Assembly (NCBI GenBank): GCA_036785325.1
Contig: JAXIVH010000012.1
Coordinates: 4,352,057 to 4,416,056 of the forward strand
DNA: 64,000 nucleotides
Direction: 5' to 3'
From: Urophycis tenuis
Lineage: Eukaryota; Chordata; Actinopteri; Gadiformes; Phycidae
Part shown: positions 12,846-24,100 of the stretch, piece after piece
Layout of the letters: every line of letters starts with the position of its first letter
Numbering within the stretch: the first letter of the stretch is position 1
The notes under the pieces: generated by a model
Told to the model about the DNA's origin: nothing
Database searches by the model: none
Seen by the model: only the letters and a program-made list of their open reading frames with translations
Position numbers and translations under genes: made by a program

Positions 12846-14836
12846 ACTGCAGGGACTCGTCGGGGCTCCGTCAGGAGACCCGGGAGGAACCGGGTCAACG
12901 TCTGCCGATAGAACAGAGCAACTCCACCTCAACTTGTGCCTCAGCCCCTCCGGCGCCGTTGGAAATACTGAGGAGATAGTCGAGGCTGGCGTAAAGCCCC
13001 CCGCCGGCCGGGTAAAGCTTTACTTTTGATGTTAATTCCTTGAAAGCTGTTTCTTTAGCTGGGGATTAGCGCATGGAGAGCCAGGCTTACCACGCTGTGG
13101 CTAATAAAGATGAAACCTCGAACACAGGTACTCCAACATACACACGCCTGGGAACAGCGGCCCCAAAAGTTCCCCCCCCCGCCTTAATTATAAGGAGCTT
13201 CACTTCGCTTCAGTGGCTGTAAGAATAGGATGGCATTTGTAGTCTTGGGGGGGGGAAAAATTCCATGGTATTAAAAGCGCAGGAAAGCCGCTATTCTTCA
13301 GACATAGGTCTAAAGGTGAAGTAATGAGAACAAGGCTGCGGCGTCTACTCCACTCCTCGCTGCTATCCGAGAAGCCTCAACATTTATTCAGGAGTAAGTA
13401 GTGAGACTGGGCCGGGTCTCCTCTCACCCCCTGCCAAGACGCAGGATTACCATTATGGAGCGGTACCATTACAGCTGCTGATGGCCTGTGTCTGTAGGCC
13501 GCTCCGCAGAAGCCGGGCCGATAATGATTCGATGGCAACACTCAGAGTAAAACTGACATCACCGCTCAGCCGCACGGCCCAAAAGAAGCGAGAGAGATTA
13601 TTAAGGCATTTCACGGGAAATAAAACAATTGTTAGAAGACACGCCGCGGTGCAATCCTGTTTTCTTGCGCTGGTGGCATTCCCAATCAAAACAGCAAACA
13701 GGCGGTGGATGCTGTCGGGTGTGTGGACTGAGTGTACCTTCGCCGCGGTGGACCACTGTTGTTGTCCAACATGATGCTGGAGACGGGTCCGTTGTGCCGT
13801 GCTTTACCCTGCTTACCATTCATTTCGGTGCTTATTTATTTCCTAACTGACCCGTCGAGCAACAGCAAGGCCATTATAAACATGCAAGCCGGGGAGATAC
13901 CTTCCTTATGCGTACGTACACTTGAGTTTGTCAGTTACTCAGCTTTTGATGCCCTTAACAGATCTCCGTTAGGCCAAAAATACAACGCTTGAATTCAAAG
14001 TTCAGTATGAATTCATTAGACTCCAGTCAGACAGCCCAGCGATGTGTTTGAATGTGCTCCTGGATAACAATGGACGTCATCACCAAAGATAAACCCTATC
14101 AGCTTGTCACCAGGAAGATAATACTGGCCAACAGGAGTGAAGCATCGCAGGTTCTTTGTTGCTTCATTGGCGATGACGGCCTTGTCCTCTGGATTATAAT
14201 CCCCTAGCCATCAATAAGTATCATTCATCAACCGAAAATAGCAAGTTTAAGCACAGATAGCATCACCCTCCATCTCCCTTATTGGTGGCGCAGCCTCCAG
14301 TAGCTAGGTTGACCGTGCCAAGGACATTAAAATGTATCACCTACCTTCACAAGGTGCAGCTAACTGCAGCAACTTTCAGATGAGTTTCGCTTATCCAGGC
14401 AAACGTATGTTTTCTCTTTCATGTTTTCTGTGTGTGAAAGGCTGTGGCTGTGTAGTTGTGTCTGTCGCTGACCATTTAGTTCATTTCCAGAAGGCTTTGC
14501 TGGAATGTGCGAAGTAATGAGAACTTGCAATTCCATGAAAAATAAAGGAAACCTTTCTGGAAGTACTGTTGGCTCCATGAATTATACTTCTCAATATACC
14601 ATAAAATGTATTCATGTGTTACACAAATTGGAATTGGTTATTAATGCATGTGCTAAATAAAAGACTAAATTAATAAATGACTACATTACATGGGTAGACT
14701 ACACTCCTTGTGTAAATCATATGTATATCTAAATAAATAATAACCTTCCTGCTTCCAAGCAGAACTTAAAATCCACCGTACGTTGGCAGAATTGGACTTT
14801 TGTGGTCAGTTAGATCCACGTATAAATATGTATAAA

Positions 14837-14838
<2 letters not shown>
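12846..14838. other. non-genic stretch
   Basis: No gene or clear repeat. Low-repeat segments such as 13020-13130, with AT-rich words set among unique sequence, could be conserved regulatory DNA, but this cannot be judged from one genome. Confidence 0.4.

Positions 14839-14885
<47 letters not shown>
14839..14885. repeat. (TAA)n microsatellite
   Basis: About 15 uninterrupted TAA units. Confidence 0.96.
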
Positions 14886-14887
<2 letters not shown>

Positions 14888-15123
14888 GAAAAAAATATTT
14901 AAAAATGTAATTGCTTCATGTAATCATTTTTGTTGCCCAATATCTCCAAACGCCCCGCTGTTCCTCTGCTGAAGTGATCCACTTCATTAACACATCATTA
15001 AGATCCAATCTGCAGCCGACTGGTCAGAGAAGAACAACTCCAGGCTATACCATCTAAGCCCCTCGCAGCCTCTTAGGGTCCCAGGAGGGCGATAATCCAG
15101 CCTCCGCGAGCCACCCAAAACAA

Positions 15124-15125
<2 letters not shown>

Positions 15126-15161
<36 letters not shown>
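15126..15161. repeat. (GT)n microsatellite
   Basis: Pure GT run of about 17 units. Confidence 0.96.
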
Positions 15162-17917
15162 ATCACAGAAGCCGGGGCCCTCGTGATCACTCTCAGCCAT
15201 TTATGTCCCCATAACGGCAGGCTTCAACAAGGTACAACGTGATGATAGATAACGCCTTGACCCAGTTCGCTCCGATGGGAAGAACATTAACACAGCAAAG
15301 GCACGCTTGTCACGTTGAATGGAGCCATTTCAGCAGGCAGGAATACATAATTATGTTAAAGCCAGTGGGGTCTGTAGCAGGATGATAAATCCTATCTTTG
15401 CCATCTATAATGATATGCAATGGCTGGAAAACATGCTTGGCCTGTTTTAAATAGGCTTTGCATATTTAGGGTTTTTTTTAGGGACGAGAATAGCTTAATA
15501 CGTTGGCAAAAAGCAGTTAAATTGAAAATATGAATGTTTTATTGTGATCTATCCTGACGTAAGCCAGGACTATCTCACCAGGTTTCAAGGTGAGGAAGAA
15601 GGTGTAAAAGTGCAGTATTTAATTGCAGTCCCACAGTAAAATGTCGGCCAAACATTTCAAAACGTCTCACCGATCAAATAGCAGCTGGAGGAGAAGTGCA
15701 TCCATGGCAACCAGGTGTGTGAGAGAAAATCTATTAAAAAGAGCAACAATTTCTCATCACAAGGGAAATATGGTTCTCTCTACGTCGTCAACTGTTGAAC
15801 ATAAATATCAAAACATTTAACCACTTTCAGCATCGCTATGGTTAGATTGTGTTCACATCCATCTGTCAAGAGTAGATTGGTCACACGTTTTACATTCAAA
15901 TGTTGGGAGGCTCTTTTGCCAGGAAGCTGAGCTGAACCTTCAGGGGTTACGTTAGTCAATGTGATTTGATTCAGACATTTCAGAAAATACGTTTCTATTA
16001 AATACAGTACATATGTGAATCCTAATCAGTATATCACGCACATTCATTTCTTGAAAGCAAGACTTCTAAGAATGCCATCAGCACTACAAAAACATTCAGA
16101 GGAAGGGGGGGGGGGGGGGGTGGACACAAAATGGTTCAGCAAGCTAAAAAAAATTTGAAAAGCCGTTTGAGGCGTGAAGCCGAGCTGCTTAAACATGTCG
16201 AGTGGCGTTCCCCACGACTCTCTTTCCGGCTCCAATCTGTTTTAAGAACAATAAACTCCGTTACGACCGGTTGCATCACAGGACAATTTAGAGATTCATC
16301 TCGAAAAACGATGGAGAATACAACAACAGCGTTGCATTATGATGTCATCAGCGCAGAATCGAGTTACCAGCCGAGGAGAGTGAAGCTACCGCGGCGTGCG
16401 GGGGGGCTGCACGCCATTGGACTCCCGGCAGAAAGACTCCAGTAGCCTTGAGCGAGAGGTGAACCCCTGCCTTCGGCGGCGTACATTCAGCGCGAGTCAC
16501 TTTGGATAAAAGCTTCTGCTTTCATAAGGGGCAACTATTGTGCTCGTCGCCTCTGTGCAGCCTTTACTCCTCATCAACGGCAACATGAGCAATATACATA
16601 GCTTAGTCCCGAGGTTAGGACAATGTGACGAACGTTACTGATAATGGTTACTGTAAGCCGCCAAACAGGGCATACCTTTGGGGCGCCTTCTGAGGAGCAG
16701 TTATTCAGAGAAAGCCATTGCTTAACCTTCGCGTCGCGCCTCCTCTGTGTGCCGGGATCCCGGGCTTTGGGTTGTTCTTTGAAAGCGGCAGAAACAGCAA
16801 CAGAATACATTAGGAGCGGTAGTGGCAGCGGCAGCCACATTCAAAGGAAAAAGTCCTCGTTATCCGAGCTCGGCTGCGTCTAAACCTTGTTAAGTAAAAA
16901 CACTTGTGAAGATGGTCATTATGGTAAGAAAGACTTTGGTTTAAGCACAGCAAGCAAGCACACTGTACGGCTGGAAGTACGGATCTGCCTCCATGACCAT
17001 GGAACAATCAGATGAACAACAAGCCCGCATCAAAGGGAATAACGCTAAACATACTACAGGGTCATGATGTCATTCATTTGGGTGGCTGGAAATTAAAATA
17101 TTAGAAATGTGTGCAAGTCCAATCATTTGTGACCAACTTGTTAATAGTGGAGAATAATTGGTTGTGAGTGAGAGCATATTGAGCCACTGGAGACAATGAC
17201 TCATATAATAGAAAAAAGCTTTCATTTCAAAAGACAAAAGCTCTACAGTTCAGTTGAATTGGACCCCCAAACCTAAAAGACGACGACAGGAATTGAAAAG
17301 CCTTGAATCGGAGTGCTTTGTTTGCTCTCATTACATTGAATTCTTATACTGCAGCGCGTTTCCACATCGATAACATAATGCTGGACACTGAATAAGTCAC
17401 AGGCAGCTCTCCTTGTCTTCCAGGCGCTGGGGGACGATGCTGTCGCAGGTCCACGCCTGATGGATCTGGATTCAAAGCAGGTGGAGGAGACATTCATCCT
17501 CTGAACCACGGCCATCCAGACAGGCAGACACTCACATCCAGTCCTGTGAGGTGTTCTTTGTTTTCCTTAAATAATGTCACCAAGTGAACCTGCCAGGGCA
17601 GCTCGCCGGCCTCGTTAATGACCTGTGTAGGTGGCCGTGGGGGAAGATGAGTTTGTTTGGCTTTATGTTCCTTGGTTTGTTCATGACTGCGTGGCTCGTT
17701 TTAGTTTTTCTCTGCCGCACAATTCGCCTGCGAGAACTTGGTCATTAATCTAATTGTAATAAAACAGAATCAGCCGTGTGTCGTGTCAGAACAGAGATAT
17801 TAATAACATCGCTCACACGGAGGAGCAGGCACCGGCCGCTGGACGAGCAGCAGGAAGGTGTGAGCTGTGAACAGCTCCGATGGAGGATCACTCGTGAACG
17901 CCTATTAAAAACGCACC
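15162..17917. other. non-genic stretch
   Basis: No coding exon. Poly-G of about 16 lies at 16105-16120. Positions 16490-16520 hold a LINE-tail-like piece ('agtcactttggataaaagc'). The segment 15360-15480 is unique, AT-rich and contains repeated 'atatgcaa' and 'tgcatattta' words of a kind common in developmental enhancers. Confidence 0.4.
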
Positions 17918-18030
17918 CACTTGTGACATAACAGGGGGGAGTGTCCTACCCAGAGGTACTTGGTATGATGGATACTTAGATCAAACAGCTGACAAGTTGG
18001 TACAGACGTGAAGTGTTACAAGTTGCACCA
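17918..18030. repeat. copy of the CTTGTGACATCA inverted-repeat element (outlying copy)
   Basis: Starts 'ccacttgtgacataaca', then 'gggagtgtcctacccaga' and 'gacaagttggtacag'. The same words occur in the same order in copies near 44.6, 50.3, 55.8 and 60.7 kb. It is diverged, and its right end is not clear. Confidence 0.55.
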
Positions 18031-18370
18031 GTGATGCTACAAGTTCCGCCTGCGATGTTACAAGTTCCACCAGTGATGTTACAAATTCCACTGGGCCACT
18101 GGTGATGGCTCAGTGCTAAAACAGGGGGCTCTTCCAGGCTTGTTTTGCACATTTAGCTGCAGTTATTTCAGGTGTGTATTCAAAAGTGTGGTACTCTGGA
18201 GAGATATAGACAGGTGTGTTCCTATATGTTCTCCTGCTCTCCCTGGACTAAGAATGAGTCTCACTGTGTGCCTGTGAAGTGTATTAGAACCAACACATGA
18301 TGCCCATTACAGTCTGCTCCTGCACTACAAGTCACCGCTCTACAGGGATTGTGATGTTTATATTTTATTA

Positions 18371-19260
18371 GTGTGGGTGCAAAGCAAGCCACACTATTTT
18401 TATTCTATGTCTTATTATAAGGTGTGCTAGCAAAGCCACACGATTGTTATTCTGTCTTATTATTATTTTTTGTATTATTATTCTCCCGCCTCAATTTTCT
18501 GTAATATCGCCTCCTACAGTTTTTGAGGGATCGACCAATGGCAAAAAGCTGGGTATATATCGGTGCAGTGCACCTTTTATAGTGAAAATATTGTGTACTT
18601 TATATTGTATTTTCAGTATTATTGTTTGTTAGGGAAAGTGAAAGGGAAAACACACTAAAATCCTCCCCACTCAACATTAACATCTGAGAGTTGAAAACAT
18701 TGGTACTCAAATGGAAACCAAAGTACGCAGGCCTCCACAAGGTTTGTGCAGCTTTGACCACAGGGGGCGCTATGAGTCACCTTCAAACCTAAACGGCCAA
18801 CCCTCCCACCCACCCCGACCCCTCCGCCATGTTTGACAAACATTTCTGAATCTTGGTAGCTAAGCCTTAGTGGACACGGTGAACCTTCGTGCCTACATTT
18901 GCTTAAATTCTTCGGTACCTTGAACATTTTAATTCACCTTTAAAGATAAAGTGAGAGGTTTGTTGTTAAAACCTATCTCACAGTCAGTCTAAAGTTAGCA
19001 CTGTGGAGGCTATTTCCTATAATGGAAGTCAACAGAGAAAACTCCTGACTTCAGCCCTCCAGAGACCAACAGCTCACAACTTGTCAAAGGTGCACTTGTG
19101 GGAAAACTAAATGTGAAGCACCACTTTCACCACAGGGGGTGCTATAACTAGCTGTCAATTAAACGACCAGTCCCACCCACACAGTTTGACCAAAAAATGT
19201 GACGTGTCATGAGGGCTCTTACATATGCGTCAAGGCCACATAAGACTTAAGTCTGAATGC
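18371..19260. repeat. unnamed dispersed repeat with duplicated GTGTGCTAGCAAAGCCACAC-like head
   Basis: Two tandem versions of a short head sequence ('gtgggtgcaaagcaagccacac' and 'gtgtgctagcaaagccacac') are followed by T-rich sequence. Two 'caccacagggggYgcta' words follow at 18757-18772 and 19130-19144, each preceded by a 'gcagctttgacc/ccactttc' type context. This looks like a teleost interspersed repeat of roughly 0.9 kb that I cannot name. It has no coding capacity. Confidence 0.45.
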
Positions 19261-20088
19261 TTTCCTGTACATTCAAAGTTTTGGAAAGGCTCGTTTTTTT
19301 TTTTCTCATGAACCGTGCCGCTAAATCACACATTTGTCACACACGCTCCTCAGATGTTCCCGACCGCAAGATATTTGACTTTTTTTCCATTGAGTTAAAA
19401 ATGGCTGAATTATGTGAAAAATAAATACATGCAAACGAGCCAACATTCAATCAATCACAAGTCTGCTTCAAAGTGTCCCCGGGACTTGAGTGTTGCTACG
19501 CAGCGCCGTGCAATCAGCTCTCACCCGCCCTGCTTAACAAGCTACTTGTGGTGGACAAACACATTATCATTTTGATTTCTGCACGTTCATATATGTCAAC
19601 TGATTTCACTGATAATGACATAAAGCTTAATACGATAATCAAGGGTGCAATGAAATGCTGATCTACTCGGTGAAAACATATATGTTTTAAAGTGATGTTA
19701 TAAAAGGCTCTTTTTAGATCAACACATTTGATTAGGAAAAAAAATATGATCAAACGTTTTTTAATAAACTGTCTTGTTTTGATTTCACAAGGAAGACGAC
19801 TTCCGTGGATCCCATCTGCTGTGTGAACCGGGTCGCACATGAGACATTACACCTCGGGCCCAGGAGGGCCTGGGCTGAACCGGCCCGCAGAACCAAATGA
19901 AACAGGAGGAGGGGAGAGAAAGCGGCCAATCAGGGTAAGTGTGGCGTATTGATTGAGCCCGGCTCTCACCTCTGCTTCTCATTCCACCCATTAGGTCGCC
20001 ACACAACGTGAACCCATTACCACCACATCTTGATGAGTACACCTTCTGTCTGCCTCAAGGAGGCTGCACTTGGTTGCCATGGCGCAGG

Positions 20089-20091
<3 letters not shown>

Positions 20092-20170
<79 letters not shown>
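20092..20170. repeat. (GT)n microsatellite
   Basis: Pure run of about 39 GT units, one of the longest uninterrupted dinucleotide tracts in the window. Confidence 0.97.
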
Positions 20171-20171
<1 letters not shown>

Positions 20172-20237
20172 AGAACTCGCCCGTCAATAAATGGCAGGTT
20201 CAGTCTGAGGTGTGTAAAGCACTGAGGCCATAACCTA

Positions 20238-20600
20238 AACCATTCTGAAATGTGATTATCCTATGTTAATAAACATGGGTAAACATTCTGTAGTGTTATT
20301 CTCCGATGTTAATAAATATGGTTAAACATTCTGAAATGTGATTAGCCTTTATTAACAAATAAAATTAAACATTCTGAAATCTGATTATACTTGGTTAACA
20401 TAGAATGTGACATTTTGAAAAAGTCTTAGCCTTTATTAATGAATATAATTTATCAATATGAAAGGTGATTAGCCTTTATCAACAACTATAATTTAATATT
20501 AAGAAAGGTGACTAGTCGTTACTAAGCAATATCATTTAACATTCTTGAACGTGATTAACCATCAACAAATATAAAAAATTATGAAATGTGATTCAGTTGA
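20238..20600. repeat. degenerate 43-bp AT-rich tandem repeat
   Basis: About nine diverged units. The word 'cattctgaaatgtgatta' or a variant starts at 20241, 20284, 20327, 20370 and 20411, and variants continue near 20457, 20500, 20540 and 20578. Units carry 'cctttattaacaaatata' in the second half. An old minisatellite. Confidence 0.8.
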
Positions 20601-20837
20601 CATTGTATTTATTTGAATATCACCTACAGATTTAATGGGATGGGACTGAATGAGGTGACTGACATGATCACAACAGCCGCACTGTGATATTCAAGTTATG
20701 AAGTAAACAAATAAAATGACACATTTAACTGAACAAACTGCGTTTTCCTCAAAAGAGATAAAATACAATGACACATCGAGAATCGACACATTCTCCATGT
20801 GGATGTGAGAGGATGAGGGGGGTCTGGCCACAGCCCA

Positions 20838-21645
20838 ACACCCTGGTACCCTGACCCACCCTGACCCACTCTGGTACCCTGACCCACTCTGGTACCCTGG
20901 TACCCTGGTACCCTGACCCACCCTGGTACCCTGACCCACTCTGGTACCCTGGTACCCTGGTACCCCGACCCACTCTGGTACCCTGGTACCCTGACCCACT
21001 CTGGTACCCCGACCCACTCTGGTACCCTGGTACCATGACCCACTCTGGTATCCTGACCCACTCTGGTACCCTGACCCACCCTGACCCACCCTGGTACCTC
21101 GACCCACTCTGGTACCCTGGTACCCTGACCCACTCTGGTACCCCGACCCACCCTGGTACCCTGACCCACTCTGGTACCCTGACCCACCCTGGTACCCTGA
21201 CCCACTCTGGTACCCTGACCCACTCTGGTACCCTGGTACCATGACCCACTCTGGTACCCTGACCCACCCTGGTACCCTGACCCACTCTGGTACCCTGACC
21301 CACCCTGGTACCTCGACCCACCCTGGTACCCTGGTACCCTGACCCACTCTGGTACCCCGACCCACTCTGGTACCCCGACCCACTCTGGTACCCTGGTACC
21401 ATGACCCACTCTGGTACCCTGACCCACCCTGGTACCCTGACCCACTCTGGTACCCCGACCCACTCTGGTACCCCGACCCACTCTGGTACCCTGGTACCCT
21501 GACCCACCCTGGTACCCTGACCCACTTTGGTACCCCGACCCACTCTGGTACCCCGACCCACTCTGGTACCCTGGTACCCTGACCCACCCTGGTACCCTGA
21601 CCCACTCTGGTACCCTGACCCACCCTGGTACGCTGACCCACTCTG
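20838..21645. repeat. 18-bp GGTACC-rich minisatellite
   Basis: Tandem array of CTGGTACCCTGACCCACY (18 bp) mixed with 8-bp CTGGTACC and 10-bp CTGACCCACC sub-units. Because 18 is a multiple of three, minus-strand frames stay open for 270-331 residues as Gly-Tyr-Gln-Ser-Gly-Ser repeats in all three frames. They are not genes. Every unit carries the 6-bp palindrome GGTACC. Confidence 0.96.
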
Positions 21646-22420
21646 AGGACAATATGGAGGTCAAGATCTGCTTTCACCGGGAGCACTTTAAGCTCAGAGA
21701 AAACTTAGCCTGTTAGCCTCTTAGCCTGTTAGCCTGCTAAACGCTGATTGTAACTAAGTGCTTTCACAGCCATTATCATTCATTAGTTGTAACAAAAAAC
21801 AGTTATAATCCGTTTCATTTAATAAAGCTGGGGGCCCATGCTCACACAGGCTTTACACAGCCAGGCGGCACTTGACAAAAGGCAGGATTTTTAAAAAGGC
21901 GTTTCATTATTCAAATACACCTTTGGAAACAACGAGGATGGGAAGGTTGGAGGTTGAAAGTGTGCATTTGGGTGCAGCTTTCCTTTCCAACGAACATTTT
22001 TTTTTAAGTATTGGCACATTTGAGGGTCGCAGACTTGTCAATTTGTTTGATAGCGCCTTCACTTTCATTGGTTAAGCTTAATGACTGGTTCACGAGGGAT
22101 GGTTATCAGTCAGAAAATCAAATGATTAGCATCCCTAGTCTGGCCGGTAAATTCTTTCAACTACCAGCCATTAGCCAAATGGCTAACATTTTGACATATG
22201 ACTCATGTGCCAAAGTTAGCCACAAATTAAATGATGGGCCCTGTGGGGGGGGGGTTGGAAGGGGGTGTGTACCTGTCTGATTGTGTGGGTGTCATAGGAA
22301 GGGCTGTGTCCATGTGTCCGTATGCACGCAATAGCTTTAGTGTGTGTACGTCCATGTGAATGTGTGTGTATGTGTCGATGTCTTAATAGGTGTGCGTGCG
22401 TGCACGGGTAGAGTTGATTT

Positions 22421-22452
<32 letters not shown>

Positions 22453-24100
22453 CAGAGGAGAGACGTGCAATATCTCAGTGTGGCGTGTTCACGCTCAAGA
22501 TTTACAAGTTGTCTCGGGCTGTCTGTGATACTTTGCGTGCAAATCTTTAACGGCTCTAAACGAACAGAATATGCTCCGGGAGCGGGCGTGTGAAATATAG
22601 ACTGCTAAGTAGAGTTTGAATTTTAATCTCATGAGCAACGCGTCATCACTCATCCTTATTGTCAGCGCATAAAAACTGTCCACATTTCTCACGGCTGCTA
22701 TTGCTGTCCCATCTATTTTTCGCTACCAAATAGTATGCAAGTAACGATGCAAAGTTATAGCATGCAAACTAAATGTTCATGTTGTGAATTAATGTGCCCC
22801 AAACATTGGGTTAAAAAATATTTTTAAGCGGGAAACTTTGGAAAACAATGTTCCTTCTGACAACAGACTGGTGGAAATACAAACGCCTCAGTCAGCAGAC
22901 AGGTTGAGCCAACGCTACCCAGTGAGTCCACACACGTGTCATTCGCCAGGGTGAGTGTAATGGCAGGGGGTCCTAATGAGATGTGGAGATGTGGAACTGC
23001 AGAAGAACGCCAACACAAGCTATAGGTATCTGAGCATTGATGTTGCCAGCTCTCAGACGTCCTGGACATACAATACAAACTGACTGCCTCACGATTCATT
23101 GCAACTTAGTGTGGGACACTAATAATACTTGCAGAAGTTGATTGTGTAAAAACAATGTGTGTGTGGTAGAAGATGCAGGAAAGTGAAAGCAAAACATGTC
23201 CACAGCTAGAAATGGGGTCACGGGCCACAAAAGGCAGGGAAACACTGGGTTACCTTGCTCTGGGATGCCTGAGGGTAGACGGCAGACATTGTGGATCAAA
23301 CCAAGAACCTTTTGGCTGCAAACACCTTAACTGCACTAACCCGTCCTGACATAGGTTTGGTTTGGCCTATTTTATAACAGACATTTTGAAAACGCTCCAA
23401 CCACAGAACCAAGTATCTTTCTCCATCGCTTGTTTCAGACTGTAAGAAAGGGAGAAATAGAAAGAGAGGATGTGTCCTGATCTCATGATGAAAGACAAGC
23501 CCAGCCTGACTCATGAGACCCATCCAGCCTTCTCCTCGCTGCTCAATTAAAACCACCATCTACGTCCCCCCAGACGCCATCTCCACGCACACGCTTGTCA
23601 CGCAAGCTGCGACCCCATTGGCCGCCGCGCGTCAGGTGACTCGTCTCTGGTGGACGTCTGCTCTCAGGCCGCGGGGTATGGAGATGAGCAGGGAGCACAA
23701 CACCCCTCATCAAACCAATCAGCTGTCGACCTCAGGCCTGATGTCATCACCGCCCCCGTCACCACCGCACTAAATTCTCTACGACAGAAAACCAGAAACG
23801 AGGGGGGGGGTGGGGGGGGTCGGATCGCCGCGTGTGTCTGATGCAGTGGATGGGCATCTGTGTGTTGTCGTGTTCCGTGTATAAACCCTGTTAGTGTTCG
23901 TGGTTTCTGTGACTATTCCCAGGTTGCGGTTCTAAAGTCGGCTGACAATTGGTGGTGGTTGTATTGGTGCCCGGCTCACACGTCTGACATCGGCCCAGAA
24001 GGAAAGAGAATCATAACTCTAATCATATCAGCCTATATCACAGTAAACAAGGCTAATAGTAGGGGATCTCTGGGTATCTCACAGCCTGATTTCAGTCTAG
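21646..24100. other. non-genic stretch
   Basis: No gene. Four 'ttagcctg'-type units lie at 21707-21738, (GT)n at 22423-22452 and a G-rich run at 23803-23820. Other sequence is unique-looking. Confidence 0.4.

Noticed and set aside
20691..21686. 331-residue Gly/Tyr/Gln/Ser open frame on the minus strand (and two others in parallel frames)
   Set aside because: Produced by the 18-bp GGTACC minisatellite. All three minus frames are open, and there is no start context or splice structure.
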